Origin: Eucommia ulmoides
Lineage: Eukaryota; Streptophyta; Magnoliopsida; Garryales; Eucommiaceae
Length of the DNA: 64,000 nt
Assembly (NCBI GenBank): GCA_016647705.1
Contig: CM028336.1
Coordinates: forward strand, 8,088,880 to 8,152,879
Direction of reading: 5' to 3'
Numbering within the stretch: position 1 is the stretch's first letter; each line of letters begins with the position of its first letter. A program made the position numbers and the translations under genes. A model generated the notes under the pieces. It saw only the letters and a program-made list of their open reading frames with translations, did not search any database and was not told the origin of the DNA. Below, piece after piece: positions 1 through 10,647 of the stretch.

Positions 1-130
1 CTGCAGGGTGGATATATATGTTGTTACTTGTCAGGCAAGTCATGTAGAGTGGATATATGTTCTTACCTGTCAAGCAAGTCTTACAGGGTGGATACATGTT
101 GTTACTTGCTAGGTAAGTCCTGTAGGGTGG
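1..130 (+). repeat. 39-bp tandem repeat, about 3.3 copies
   Basis: Units at 1-40, 41-79, 80-118 and a partial unit at 119-130 share GTGGATAYATGTT.TTAC....AGGYAAGT. Each unit holds a short inverted repeat around ACTTG..CAAGT, so the transcript could fold into three successive hairpins. The array lies 74 bp before the ACGGTACCGT palindrome, the same order as the 28-bp hairpin array in the Tekay LTRs. Confidence 0.75.
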
Positions 131-654
131 TTGCTCTTCCCATTGGAGATATTAAATGACCTTAACATTGATAACCATCTTAGATAACACAGTTGTACAG
201 GTTACGGTACCGTCGTAACTCCCGGTCGTGAAGTGAAACGATCCTATGGCTAGTAAGAAAATATGTGTATAGTATTTTATTATATATCGAAATAATTTGA
301 TTAGTTGGTTTAAATACATTATTTAAATACAATGATAGTTGTGGAGTTTATTTTGGCTCAATATGTGGTTATATTTATGTATATTTTGAAAAGTGGTATT
401 TGATAATTATGATTGATCCATAAAAATAATTTTTATATTATGAAGACAGTAGACTGATAAAATATTTGGTCTCAGGTATCGCAGTTAGAGACGGGTCCAC
501 TACTACCACTAATTAGAGTCAGAGGAGGTAGTGAGTTTTATTTTGGAGGCTGTCAGGACAGTTGTTGGGAGTGAGTGATTGAAATATTTTTGTAATCTTG
601 TTACAAAATAGATGACTTTGTATAAAAGTTAAAAAAATTTAAATTGGTAAAATA

Positions 655-655
<1 letters not shown>

Positions 656-723
<68 letters not shown>
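656..723 (+). repeat. (TTA)n microsatellite
   Basis: About 22 uninterrupted TTA/ATT triplets near the end of the leftmost LTR. Simple repeat with no other content. Confidence 0.95.
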
Positions 724-724
<1 letters not shown>

Positions 725-823
725 GTGGCATAGTGAAAGCGTGGTGGTAGAGTGATTTATTTTTTGGCTCTATTTCTCCTTGGGGGAAACCTAGTAGCGG
801 TCCTGAAAAATCGGGTCATTACA

Positions 824-1420
824 ATTCGTACCCACTTCTTATCTCCAAGGCATCCCCAAGCCAACGAACAAGTAGAAGTAACCAACCGCCCAATTCTCTA
901 TGGACTCAAGACTAGACTTGACAAATCAAAGGGAAGATAGGTGGAAGATGTGAGCCCTATTCTCTGGGCGTATCACATTACAGCAAGGACCCCCATGGAG
1001 AAAACTTATTTCGCAATGACTTTTGTGTCCGAGGCAGTGATTCCTACTGAAATTAGCTTACCCTCTTTCCGGACAGCAATGATCTTCAACAGAAATGAAA
1101 ATGACGCCTCTTTGGCCCTTAATCTTGATCTTCTTAAAGAGAAAATTAAACATGCATGTGTTCGACAAACAACTTATCAACAAACGATGGCCAGGTATTA
1201 CAATAGAAGGGTTCATCCTCGATCATTCGACATTGGAGACCTTGTGCTCCAAAAAGTAACCTTGGCCACCAAGGATACGACAGCCGGTAAACTCGCCCCT
1301 CCTGGGAAGAGCCATATTGCATTACCTGTATTGCCCATCCGGGCACCTATGAGTTGGAGGCCGAAAAAGGTGTCCCCCTAAGGCACCCTTAGAATGCAGA
1401 ACATTTGAAACGATACTACC
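824..1420 (+). pseudogene. Tat integrase, C-terminal part (decayed)
   Basis: The frame opens with SPRHPQANEQVEVTNR, the conserved region around the catalytic Glu of the integrase core (HPQANGQVEV in intact relatives). It continues through ILWAYHITARTPMEKT and the C-terminal RYYNRRVHPRSFDIGDLVL motif typical of Gypsy/Tat integrases. TAG at 938-940 replaces a tryptophan-like codon in the KGRW.E segment. A frameshift near 1300 separates GKLAP from the tail, and a second stop lies near 1379; the end motif NAEHLKRYYP is readable near 1395-1420. The N-terminal zinc finger and the first two catalytic aspartates lie beyond the inserted LTR. Not functional. Confidence 0.85.
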
Positions 1421-2835
1421 CCAATGAGGAAGCGCCGATGAACTTGTCAAGTTTTTCACTTTCACTGTTTGTAAAGAATCTACTTATGAATGGAAGCAAT
1501 ATTTTGTTCAACTATTACTCCATTCTCCCAAGTTTTGTTAGTGGTAGTGAAATGTAGCCCCTATCCTGTTTGGGATTGGAATGCGTCGTCCTCTCCACGA
1601 ATCTCCAAAACGCGACCATGCCAGGATGAGTACCCTCTGTCTCATCCTGGATGAAGATGTGCTACCCCCAGCTCTTTATCAACCCTAACTGGTATCCCGA
1701 TGCATAGCGTCAGGGATAATTTCAATAAAAAATCCCATCCCGGCGCACTGCGTCAGGGGTGTAACCAGACCCTCTCCACAGGTTGGTAGTATTGGCCTGG
1801 GGATTGATAGCTATCATCTTTCGATGGTGATTGCACCGATCGGGTCTAAGGACCTACAGGTAAGCATTTCACCTGTCACAGTCAAGCCCAGCTCAAGTGA
1901 CATAAAAAGAGGATGTCCCTAGTAGGGTAATTTTGGGATAACCTAAATAAGCTCATAGGTGAGCTCCACTAAGGAGAACCCACATGTGATTGTCCATGGG
2001 AGGCTAACCTGAGGTCACCCCCTAGGGACCACGAGGGCCAGATTCCACATCGGTACCCCTCTTGGAATTTTAACCTACCACCCAATCTCTGCTTAGATTC
2101 TAGCCTGGGGGGAAAGGAGGCTATGGATATGGTGAAACAACATAAAATAGTGCTTCCCGAGAGGGGGAAGTATGATCTCTTCTAGAGAGTTAATTCCTAG
2201 AAGGAGAGTGTGACTTCTTCTCGGTTACCTATCCGAGAAGAAGCGTAAAACCAAATGGCAAAGAAGCTTGAATTTATTCAAGAAAAAAATTTCAAAAATT
2301 GCACAAGTATTATGGATTATCCGTCCAGGACATGGTGTTTCCAAGATCAAGAAGAAATCCATACGAACGCCCAATTGGCTAAGACAAATGGCAGAAATCA
2401 AGCATCATAGCTATAATTGACCAAGTCTCCAAAAATAACCGAGAATGGGACATGATGGTTAAAGAAAAATCCAGAAATATCCTAAGTCTTCAAATCTGAC
2501 CGAGCAAGGGCTCATGTCCTTCTCCAAGATAAGTTTAAAGAAATTCTCCAAGCAGGAACTCAACTTTACATTCTGTTAATTTCCTAAGCAAGGACGTCTT
2601 CCCATCTTGGTGTGACCGAGACGAGGATAGGAGTAAAACTCTACCACCGGGAAGAGGAATCATCTTTACTTCCAAGAAAGTAACTCTCCAATGATAGAGA
2701 AGAACAAAAAGATGTCAAAGCATGCATTCACAAACTCAAAAACAATAAGGAAAAATCACAAGTGTTTAGAATCTACCGGGAAGAGATAAAGAAATATCCG
2801 TTCGTTCATTCGGTGTCCAATAGATTCTCAAAAAG
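1421..2835 (+). other. Tat 3' internal non-coding region, left part
   Basis: No ORF above about 60 codons and no recognisable protein motif on either strand. It lies between the integrase end and the Athila insertion, where Tat elements have their long 3' spacer. Short repeated phrases (GATGAG..CTCATCCTGG, CCGAGAAG) occur, but no clear array was found. Confidence 0.5.
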
Positions 2836-2840
2836 GATCC

Positions 2841-3092
2841 TGGACGCAGCTACTTTTTCATGTCTTAATAAACTCGCAAGTTCACGAGGTCAAGTTTTAA
2901 TATAGTTAACCTTTCGATCGGATATCGTCCTTTAGAAAACGTGTTTGATTAATTGAATACCGTGATTTGAATAGTCTTATATTATCTCGATGGTTCAAGA
3001 AATATTTGAATTTGAATATTCAAAAACTAAGTTAAACTAACAACAATTGGGTTAATTCTAATTAAATGGATTACCTAGGGATTGATTTCATT
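2841..3092 (-). mobile_element. Truncated LTR copy of the Athila composite
   Basis: Starts TGGACGCAGC at the composite's outer edge and matches the first ~250 bases of the LTRs at 3577 and 12446. It stops abruptly after GATTTCATT and joins gag sequence (CGCCATATTGG). In element orientation this is the 3'-most LTR, lacking its U3 start, PPT side and promoter. Confidence 0.8.
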
Positions 3093-3440
3093 TAGATTAC
3101 CGCCATATTGGTTTTGTTGCACCATATTGATCAGGGCGGGCTTTAGCTCGAAGTTGTTGGCTTGGATCGGCTGCCTCCGAATTCCTGAGTAGTTGTCGAA
3201 CATAACAGGCTGATAGTAGTCCCTAAGGTATGGAACTTCCTGCTCTAGAGGCTGCTGCGGTAGTGCCTGCGGAACTGGCGATTGTTGAGGCATATGTGGC
3301 ATACGATCGTCTCCACCGTTGACCATAGTATGACCTTGGCTTCTTCTATCTCTCATTGTCCTTCGCAAAGTACGCTCGATCTCGGGATCAAGAATAAAGA
3401 ATTTGAAACTTCTACTACGTCGTATGCACTGCTTGATCAC
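3075..3440 (-). pseudogene. Athila gag, N-terminal fragment (open)
   Basis: An uninterrupted 121-codon frame with acidic/basic N-terminus (DPEIERTLRR), a Gln/Pro-rich stretch (MPQQSPVPQALPQQPLEQE) and the Athila gag signature YSGIRRQPIQANNFELKPAL followed by INMVQQNQYGG. It ends at the deletion junction near 3092, where out-of-context residues (NLNEINP) follow. It is better preserved than the equivalent frameshifted gag start of the main element at about 12000-12300. It lies directly upstream, in element sense, of the truncated LTR, so everything from mid-gag through pol and ORF3 was deleted. Confidence 0.8.
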
Positions 3441-3552
3441 AACAAATGAAAAAAATTAAAAAATAATGAATTGAAAAACAAATAAAACAAAAGAATTGTC
3501 TGGATTAATATTCAACTACTTGGTCACAATATCAACCAAATCAAAACACCGT

Positions 3553-3570
3553 TCCCCAATAACGGTGCCA
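3553..3570 (-). other. Primer-binding site (tRNA-Asp) of the truncated unit
   Basis: The plus-strand text TCCCCAATAACGGTGCCA resembles the plant tRNA-Asp 3' end TCCCCGGCAACGGCGCCA (15 of 18 by hand). It sits 6 bp from the LTR start at 3577, showing that this LTR once served as the 5' LTR of the left, now deleted unit. Confidence 0.75.
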
Positions 3571-3576
3571 AAAATT

Positions 3577-5133
3577 TGGATGTGGCTATTTTTTCACGTC
3601 TTAATATACTCACAACTGCACTAGATCAAGTTTTAATATAGTGGACCTTTCGATCGGACATCGTCCTCTAGGAAACGTGTTTGATTAATTGAATACCGGG
3701 ATTTGCATAGTCTTATATTATCTCGATGGTTCAAGAAATGTTTGAGTTTGAATATTTAAAAGCTAAGTTAAACTAACAACTATTGGGTTAATTCTAATTA
3801 AATGAATTACCTAGGGATTGATTTCATTCACTTAATATATGTTTGACTTCGTTTAATTATCAATAACGGTGTTTATCCTATCCGACAATCTAGGTATCTC
3901 AAACTCCCTCATTACTTCTCCCGAGTGTAAAATGAGCGATTATATGACTTTGCATTAACGCCGAAGTCCCCCTCTAGCATTTTATATAACACATAGTCAC
4001 ATAAGTCTTGACCCAATCTCATGGATTGCATACTTTCTAATGCCCTCCCGGGTCAAATGATTTTCGTGATGTGTTTAACCCTAGTCCGAATCCAGGGTTA
4101 CCTCTCCCAAGTGTCAAACCCCGTATTCTCAAAACCAACCCTAATACCTTAACAAGCATATTAAAATTGTAATAAAATGGTAAATACAGTCAAATTTAGA
4201 CAAACAATCATTAAAGTAACATATATTCACTTAAACATGTATTTACATGAGTTACATTAATCTCTAGATAATATTTATCTAGCCTACCATGATCTTAACC
4301 ATACAAATATTAAAACAAGAAGGATTCATCATCATTTGATATGAAAATTTATGTTACAAAGATAGAAACAAAGGAAGAACGATCAAATCTTAGAGTGGAG
4401 TGGTCCACTATTGCCAAAGATCGGTCCTGAAATGATTCTTCTTCTCTAAATGTTGAATCTCCTCTTTTTGGTCTCAAGAAATGCTTAAGATCATGTATAT
4501 CAAGTGTGAAACGTCCTTTACAAATTGGGGAAAACAAAGGTTTAAATAGAAGGCTTCAAAATATCTAGAAAATAGATATTTTATGCACTAAGAGACCACC
4601 GTGGCGGTAGTTCACTGTTGCCGCGATGAACCAAAATCTAAACTCTCTGTACTTTCACCGCCTCAGCGGTGAATAACCGCTGCGGTGGTGAAACAAAACC
4701 TAAACTCTTTGGACTTTCACCTCCTCAACGGTAACTAACCGCTGCAGCTGTGAACCAAACCTAAACTCTCTATACTTTCACTGCCTCAGCGGTGAATGAC
4801 CGCTGCGGCGGTTAAAAAAAACCTAAGCTCTCTGGACTTTCACGTCTTCGGTAGTGAGATTGACATAGCTCACTGGACTTTCATCGCCTCGTAGGTGACT
4901 TTTTCACAATTCTCCCTGCATCTCCACAGCCTTGGCGGTGGGTTTACTGTCCTGAAACCTTATTTCTTTCATCGTTTTTTCACCGTTTTTCCACCGCTTC
5001 TCTTGTTTATCACTCGATTACGTCCCTACACCTGATTTAGATAAAAACAAACAAAAATACAATAAAATATTACTAAAATACTCAAAAACTACCAAATTTG
5101 GCTTAGAAGTAGATAAGTATTTTCAACCTATCA
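3577..5133 (-). mobile_element. Athila LTR (middle, shared)
   Basis: A TG..CA-bounded LTR of 1557 bp with a PBS on its left and a PPT (AAATACCCCAAACT) on its right, so it is the 5' LTR of the truncated unit and the 3' LTR of the main unit. Between 4590 and 4990 it holds many imperfect copies of a palindromic motif of the CACCGC..GCGGTG type. In element sense these lie just upstream of an AT-rich TATA-like site near 4541. Confidence 0.85.
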
Positions 5134-6680
5134 AATACCCCAAACTCTAAATTTTGCTAGTCCTCGAGCAAAATACCCTAACACTAAAATAAATGAACTA
5201 TACTAATTAACTAACTAACTACTAAAAATGAATAAACTTCAACAAAGAAGAAGTAAATGCATGCGAGTTTTAGGTTCAATCGAAGAAACCAAGTTGTTCC
5301 TCCCTCAACAGCCCTCAATTGGATCAAGTTTGTGAAATAACACATATCACATGGTGTTCTTGAATTTCAACACTCAATATCAATAAAAATCATTCTAGAT
5401 CCATTTAAAGTGTGTGTGTAAGAACTGAAATATATAACTATCCAAACACCGAATTGGATTATTCAACAACTAAACTCATGACTTAAACCGTTTAAGGATA
5501 GGAAAACCATATGCTTGACTGGGCTCGACTATCTACTAATGTAGGTTCAAAAATTCATAGAGATCAATAGGGCTTGGATAGGCATTGGAGAACGGCCAAC
5601 AGTATCTCTGGAATAGAAAATAGGTAATCGTTATAATTACGATAATTCAACGATACCCGAGGTACAAACACTTGTCGCTATATCTTTCTCATAACCCCAA
5701 ATATTTAAAACACAACTCCGAACAAGACTTTAAGAACTTTTTATTCACTTTCCGAAAGAATGAAAATAACAACTATAATCATATAGTTTTTTTTTTAGAC
5801 AAAATAACACACCTCCAAATTTATTCGATTTTGTACAATTTTAGGGGCGTGTAAATAGAATTCAAAGAATGACAAGTGAATACACTAATACGAAACCAAT
5901 AAAAATTCGTCTGAAACCCAACCGCTCACTTCAAGTAGCATAAAATAATGCTAACTTGATTTCACTCAATTCATGCATTTGGCTTAGGGACAATGGCTTG
6001 GAAATTTTTTAATTGGCTAGGGTTTTGATACATTTTCAAAATTGAAAAGGTTATCGGCTTCGACAGGGTAACGAGGGATAAAATTTTCAAGGTTAGCTTC
6101 AAAGGTTCAAGCAATAAAAATAAAGGCCTAAATCATGCCTCTTGAACTACTTCACCTAGGATTTCGTCTCAAATTTCCCCCAGTCAAGTTCTAGATTCCT
6201 CAAATTTGTCATGAATTTATTACTGAATAATCGTCGTCAAATCGTTCGAATAATTATATAGTGAGTCTCTGCTATCGTGCGATTTTAGGATCAAAATATT
6301 TTTACCTAATCGACATGCCAAGCACACAAAACGCACATAAATAGCATCACCCCCAACCTCGATATACAATTAGGGGACAATTTTCATCATCGAGAAATGA
6401 CCCAAACGAACTCAACAACTCAACACACAAATACTACTTCATACATAAACATCTCTACATTAACTCTAAATACTAACATACATACACTAAACTAAATATT
6501 TCACATGCATAAACACAAAAATTAAAATAAACCTTAACTATATGTTAAAGTCTACAATATACATCTAAGCTTCTAAAAATCATACTAAGTATACATAAAA
6601 CATCCAAATATAATACATCAAAAATTTGTTCATCATTTTCTAACAAAAACAAAATTGGATGAACATCCCCCCAAACTTAA
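5134..6680 (-). other. Athila PPT and 3' non-coding internal region
   Basis: The polypurine tract (minus strand AGTTTGGGGTATTT) abuts the LTR. The next ~1.5 kb has no supported coding capacity but is collinear with 42647-44200 and 62693-64000: shared blocks include the ATGCTTGACTGGGCTC region (near 5512), CTTCGACAGGGTAACGAGGG (near 6058) and CCCCCAGTCAAGTTCTAGA (near 6178). A second PPT-like string, CCCCCCAAACTTAAAC, occurs near 6667, about 1.5 kb inside the LTR. Confidence 0.7.
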
Positions 6681-6829
6681 ACGAGGCAGTGTCCATACTG
6701 ACTGAACAGCGAACCCAATAGTAGTATATAGTATTCATGAGAAAAATATTTGATTTTGAACACATACCTAGGAGATAAGACATAGAAGTCTCACTTCCTA
6801 CTGTCCACCTGGAGGAATGTCATTGACAC

Positions 6830-7688
6830 CACTATCTCGTCGGAAAGGAAAGTGTGGCGGTTGCAAGAGGTGTGGCGGCAATTACGACATTGGCAGATAA
6901 GCGCTCATATTGATGCCGAGGAGCTCGTTAATGAGCCATTGTACTTGATCTTGTTGACGCGTATATTGATCCAAGAACACCTGGAGCTCGCCATTTCGGA
7001 GATCTGAATTATATTACCCTTGGCGAAGAACGCAATTATCGAGCTAGATATCCTGGAGTTCTTGATAGAGCCTCTCCAAAGTGATCGAGGGGCCACCTGG
7101 TGCTTCTAGAATTGGGGTCACAGATGGCCTCACCTCTTCCTCTACAGGCCCTTCACCTTCTTCATCTTCTTGCTCCCCTGGCCATTTACACTCCGGCTTT
7201 TCATATTCGATTAATCATAGCTAGATCGAGAAGAATGATTGGGGGGCAAGGGCTATCCCCAATTATTGATACACCAGCTCGTCGGAATAGGTCAGTCAAT
7301 AGAAAAAGAAATAGAAGACCAGCCTTTATTGTATTGAGACATGAAGAATAGAGGAGTAGATCAAGAATCTAACATTTATTGGCTTACCCGTCTAAATCGA
7401 ATATAGCATCATAGCCCTTTCTTTGGAGACATCCGACAAGTAAGATGTCGGGAGAAGGCTTTCACAAACAAAATGGTGCCATATTTTGGGGATAAGATTG
7501 AGGAACTTAGCCAGGAAAATGGCTACACCCGCCCTTGTGTGAGTCCACTGGACATTGTCTAAAGTTATGGCTCAGATCACAGTTTCCATGCTCGGATCTC
7601 TACCCCCATATGGTTTGTGAGATGATTCTAGAGCCGCCAATCCCAAAACTTCATTAATGCACTTGAGACTGAATGAGATGGGGCGAAT
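6830..7688 (-). pseudogene. Athila ORF3 remnant fused to integrase by a deletion
   Basis: On the minus strand, several frames give pieces matching the Athila2 ORF3 at 44331-45425: SFSLK..NEVLGL, HHFVCESLLP, SDVSKERAMMLY and a Gln-rich coiled segment ending LDQYTRQQDQVQW. Its N-terminal third is missing. The text runs from the integrase zinc finger (CDRCQR, near 7700) directly into mid-ORF3 without the integrase core. The coding sense is broken by several frameshifts. Whether the intact protein was envelope-like is unknown; no membrane segment is visible. Confidence 0.6.
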
Positions 7689-8611
7689 TCAGACCCTTGT
7701 CCGGTTGGCATCGATCACAAGTTTCACAAAGGTATATGCATCTCGAACCAATGATGGCCAATAAAAACCTGACTGAAGCACTTTTGCGATTGTCCGAGTC
7801 TCTCCAAAGTGGCCACCACAAGGTGATGAATGGCAGTGATAAAGAATATTAGCCATCTCTTCCTCCAGAACACATCGTCGGATCACCTGATCAGCATACT
7901 TCTTGAATAGCAACGACTCGTCCCATATATAGTGCCTCGAATTAAATAGTAATTTCTTCTTTTGGACACTTGAAAGATCAAGTGGTGACACTTTGCATGC
8001 TAGAAAATTGATGATATCCACAAACCATAGAAGTGTAATGTCAATTTTGAACAGCTGCTCATTAGGGAACACCTCTATAATATAGGACTCATCACCAACG
8101 TCCTCTTGCACCAGTCGTGACAAATGATCAACAACAACATTTTTGCTTTTTTTTTTTTTTAATCTTTTATCTCCGCATCAAACTCTTGCAACAAAAGAAT
8201 CCACCTGATTAGACGCGGCTTGGCATCTTTCTTGGCGAATAAGTATCGAATGTTGGCGTGATTCGTATAGATGATCACCTTGGATCCTATAATATTGTAC
8301 CGGAACTTATCGCATGCAAAAACAACTGTCAACATCTTTTTCTCGGTTGCAGTGTAATTATCCTGTGTATCGTTCAAAGTCTTGCTTGCATAATAAATGG
8401 ATCTAAAGATCTTCTCCTTGCGTTGGCCTAAAATCACTCCAACCACATAGTCGCTAGCATCACACATTATTTCAAATGGCTCGTTCCAATCCGAAGCAAC
8501 TATTATAGGAGTCGTGATCAACTTTTCCTTCATTGCATTAAAAGCTTTCAAGCAAGCTTCGTTAAATTCAAATGGGGCATCCTTCTCAAGTAAGTGACAT
8601 AATGGCTTCAC
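7689..8611 (-). pseudogene. Athila RNase H and integrase zinc-binding domain
   Basis: The 8611-8159 frame carries RNase H-like motifs: [20 protein letters not shown] (catalytic Asp), [20 protein letters not shown] with the Glu-containing TEKKML next, and [22 protein letters not shown]-run at about 8150-8160 breaks the frame. The 8123-7689 frame carries the integrase HHCC region ([16 protein letters not shown], then CDRCQR in a shifted frame). The DDE core and integrase C-terminus are absent. The order RT-RNase H-integrase identifies it as Gypsy-type. Confidence 0.85.
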
Positions 8612-8619
8612 CGTCTATG

Positions 8620-9531
8620 AAAAGTCTTTTATAAAGTGCCGGTGCCGGTATGCCCCAAGAAACTTCAGGCTCCATTCACATTTATCGGAGGTGGAAGTTT
8701 TTCAATTGTTTTAGTCTTGGCTCGAACTACCTCGAGCCCCTTCGAAGAGACTCGATGACCTAAGACTATTCCTTCTTTAACCATAAAATAAAACTTCTCC
8801 CAGTTGATAACCAAGTGTTTCTCTTCACAATGATCGAGAACAAGTGCCAAGTTCTACAAGCAATGATCAAAATACAAACCAAAAACTGGAAAGTCATCCA
8901 TGAAAACCTCTATACTGTCTTCCACCATATTCGAGAATATCGCCATCATACACCATTGGAATGTGGTCGGTGCATTGCAAAGACCAAACGGCATACGTCG
9001 GTAAGCAAACGTCCTATACGGGCATGTAAAGATAGTCTTCTCCTGGTCTTTCAGTGTTATAGCTATTTGATTATACCCCAAGTAGCCATCAAGAAAATAA
9101 TAATGATCATAGCCAGCAAGGCGTTCAAACATTTGATCAATGAATGAAAAAGAAAAATGATATTTCCTTGTTGCCTTGTTCAATCTTCGATAGTCAATAC
9201 AAACTCGCCATCCAGTGATGGTTTGTGTCAAAATAAGATCATTCTTCTCACTTTTCACAATCGCCATACCGCCTTTCTTTGGCACCACCTGCACTGGACT
9301 AACCCACTCGCTATCGGATATAGCGTATATAATTCTCGCGTTCAAGAGCTTCAACACCTCCGATCTAATGACTTCTTTCATTGTTGGATTTAGACTCCAT
9401 TGATGTTCAATAGAAGGTTTGAATGAATCCTCCATTAAGATCTTATGCATGCATATGGTTCGGCTAATTCTTTTAATATCGAAAATAAACCGCGCAAAGG
9501 CGGATCTATGCCGTTTCAGAATTTTTAGCAA
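8620..9531 (-). pseudogene. Athila reverse transcriptase
   Basis: Includes [69 protein letters not shown] and the catalytic FMDDF box. These are RT domains 1-5 in order, with the FMDD form typical of Athila/Tat relatives. The frame is open for 225 codons, then shifts near 8854. The following thumb region ([13 protein letters not shown]) is in another frame at 8850-8665. It continues into RNase H. Inactive because of the frameshift and loss of downstream integrase. Confidence 0.9.
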
Positions 9532-9533
9532 CT

Positions 9534-10641
9534 TTACTCTTCCTCCTCCGTCAAGGATGATGAGATTATCACCGGATTGGTTAAATTTTCCCCCAAAAAG
9601 ATATACCAGAGGTGATCTGGTAATTGCTTGAGTATTAATCCACCGTGAGGCGGATTGGATAGTTCGGGAGAACTAACTTCTTCTTCAATCATATCCATAT
9701 GAATTGGATCTTCTACATCTTTAGATTGAGCCTCCATAGCAAGAACGTAGTCTACAACCCCTACTTTCGTGGTTGAGCCCTTCTCACCAAAATCTCCCAT
9801 AGATAAGGAATTTGTGAGTGTATGCTCCAATGGATCCACATCCATATTTTCATAAAAGAATTCCCTCACACACGAGTCAACAACATCTACTCGGTTGCAT
9901 TTAGGACATTCATCTGGAAAGTTCATAGTTTTTAAAATGTTGAACTTTGCCTCATCTTCATTAACTCGTAACGTCAAATTTCCATTATGCACATCAATTG
10001 AAGCCTTTTCCTGTTGCAAGAAAAGGCCTTCCCAGGATGATTGGAATCTCCCTATCCTCCTCTATTTCTAGTACGACAAAGTCTACCGGGAAGATGAACT
10101 TGTCCACCTTCACCAAGACATCCTCAATAATTATTTTTGGATAGGTCAACGATCGGTCCTCCATTTGAAAGGAAATCATGGACGGCTTTGCATTACCAAG
10201 TCCCAACTTTCGATAGACATAAGATGGAATCAGGTTGATACTAGCACCAAGAGCACATAATGCTTTGTCAAAATGAGATTTCCCAATAGTACACGGAATC
10301 GTGAAACAACCGGGATCCTTCAGCTTTTCAGGCAATTTCTTTTGCAGTATAGAACTACATTCCTCTGTCATTTTCACCATCTCGTATTCCTCCAACTTCT
10401 TTTTCTTTATCATTATGTCTTTCAAGAACTTGCCATAGTTGGGCATTTGTTCTAACCCATCTGCAAAATTTTTGTTGATTTGTATTTTCTTGAAGATGTC
10501 AAGAAATTTTGCAAATTGATGATCCAATTTATTCTTTTGGAATTGTTGTTGATAAGGCAAAGGTGTGGTTAGAATAGGTGGATTGTTCGGGAATGTAATT
10601 CTCCCCGGAATCACCCTTTGATCTCTTCTCTTCTCTTCCAC
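9534..10641 (-). pseudogene. Athila aspartic protease region of gag-pol
   Basis: The frame contains IPCTIGKSHFDKALCALGAS, where the usual catalytic triplet D-L-G-A-S reads A-L-G-A-S, so the protease Asp appears to be mutated. It continues with NLIPSYVYRKLGLG and IPIILGRPFLATGKG, the second conserved protease block. After a frame change at about 10000 it runs on through a linker (DVHNGNLTLRVNEDE) to the RT. Intact relatives read CDLGASINLMPSSVY here, as in the Athila2 copy at 49237-49791. Confidence 0.85.
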
Positions 10642-10647
10642 TTTCTC

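Larger units (their letters stand above)
1..823 (+). mobile_element. 3' part of a Tekay/Del-like LTR, left end outside window
   Basis: No coding capacity is seen. The stretch shares ordered blocks with the LTRs at 17407-19893 and 23974-26523: a three-unit tandem repeat, then the palindrome ACGGTACCGT (204-213), then a GTCGTGA..AAACGATC block, then a GGTCC..CTAC..TTAG block near 495-520. It ends in ATTACA at 823. Immediately after it, the Tat integrase reading frame begins, so this LTR (solo, or the 3' LTR of an element lying to the left) sits inside the Tat element. No primer-binding site follows 823, which fits a 3' or solo LTR. The left target duplicate is not in the window. Family assignment by similarity is moderate; LTR identity is fairly sure. 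Confidence 0.6.

Noticed and set aside
7100-7351. Plus-strand 83-codon frame
   Set aside because: Lies antisense to the ORF3 remnant, and no independent support was found.
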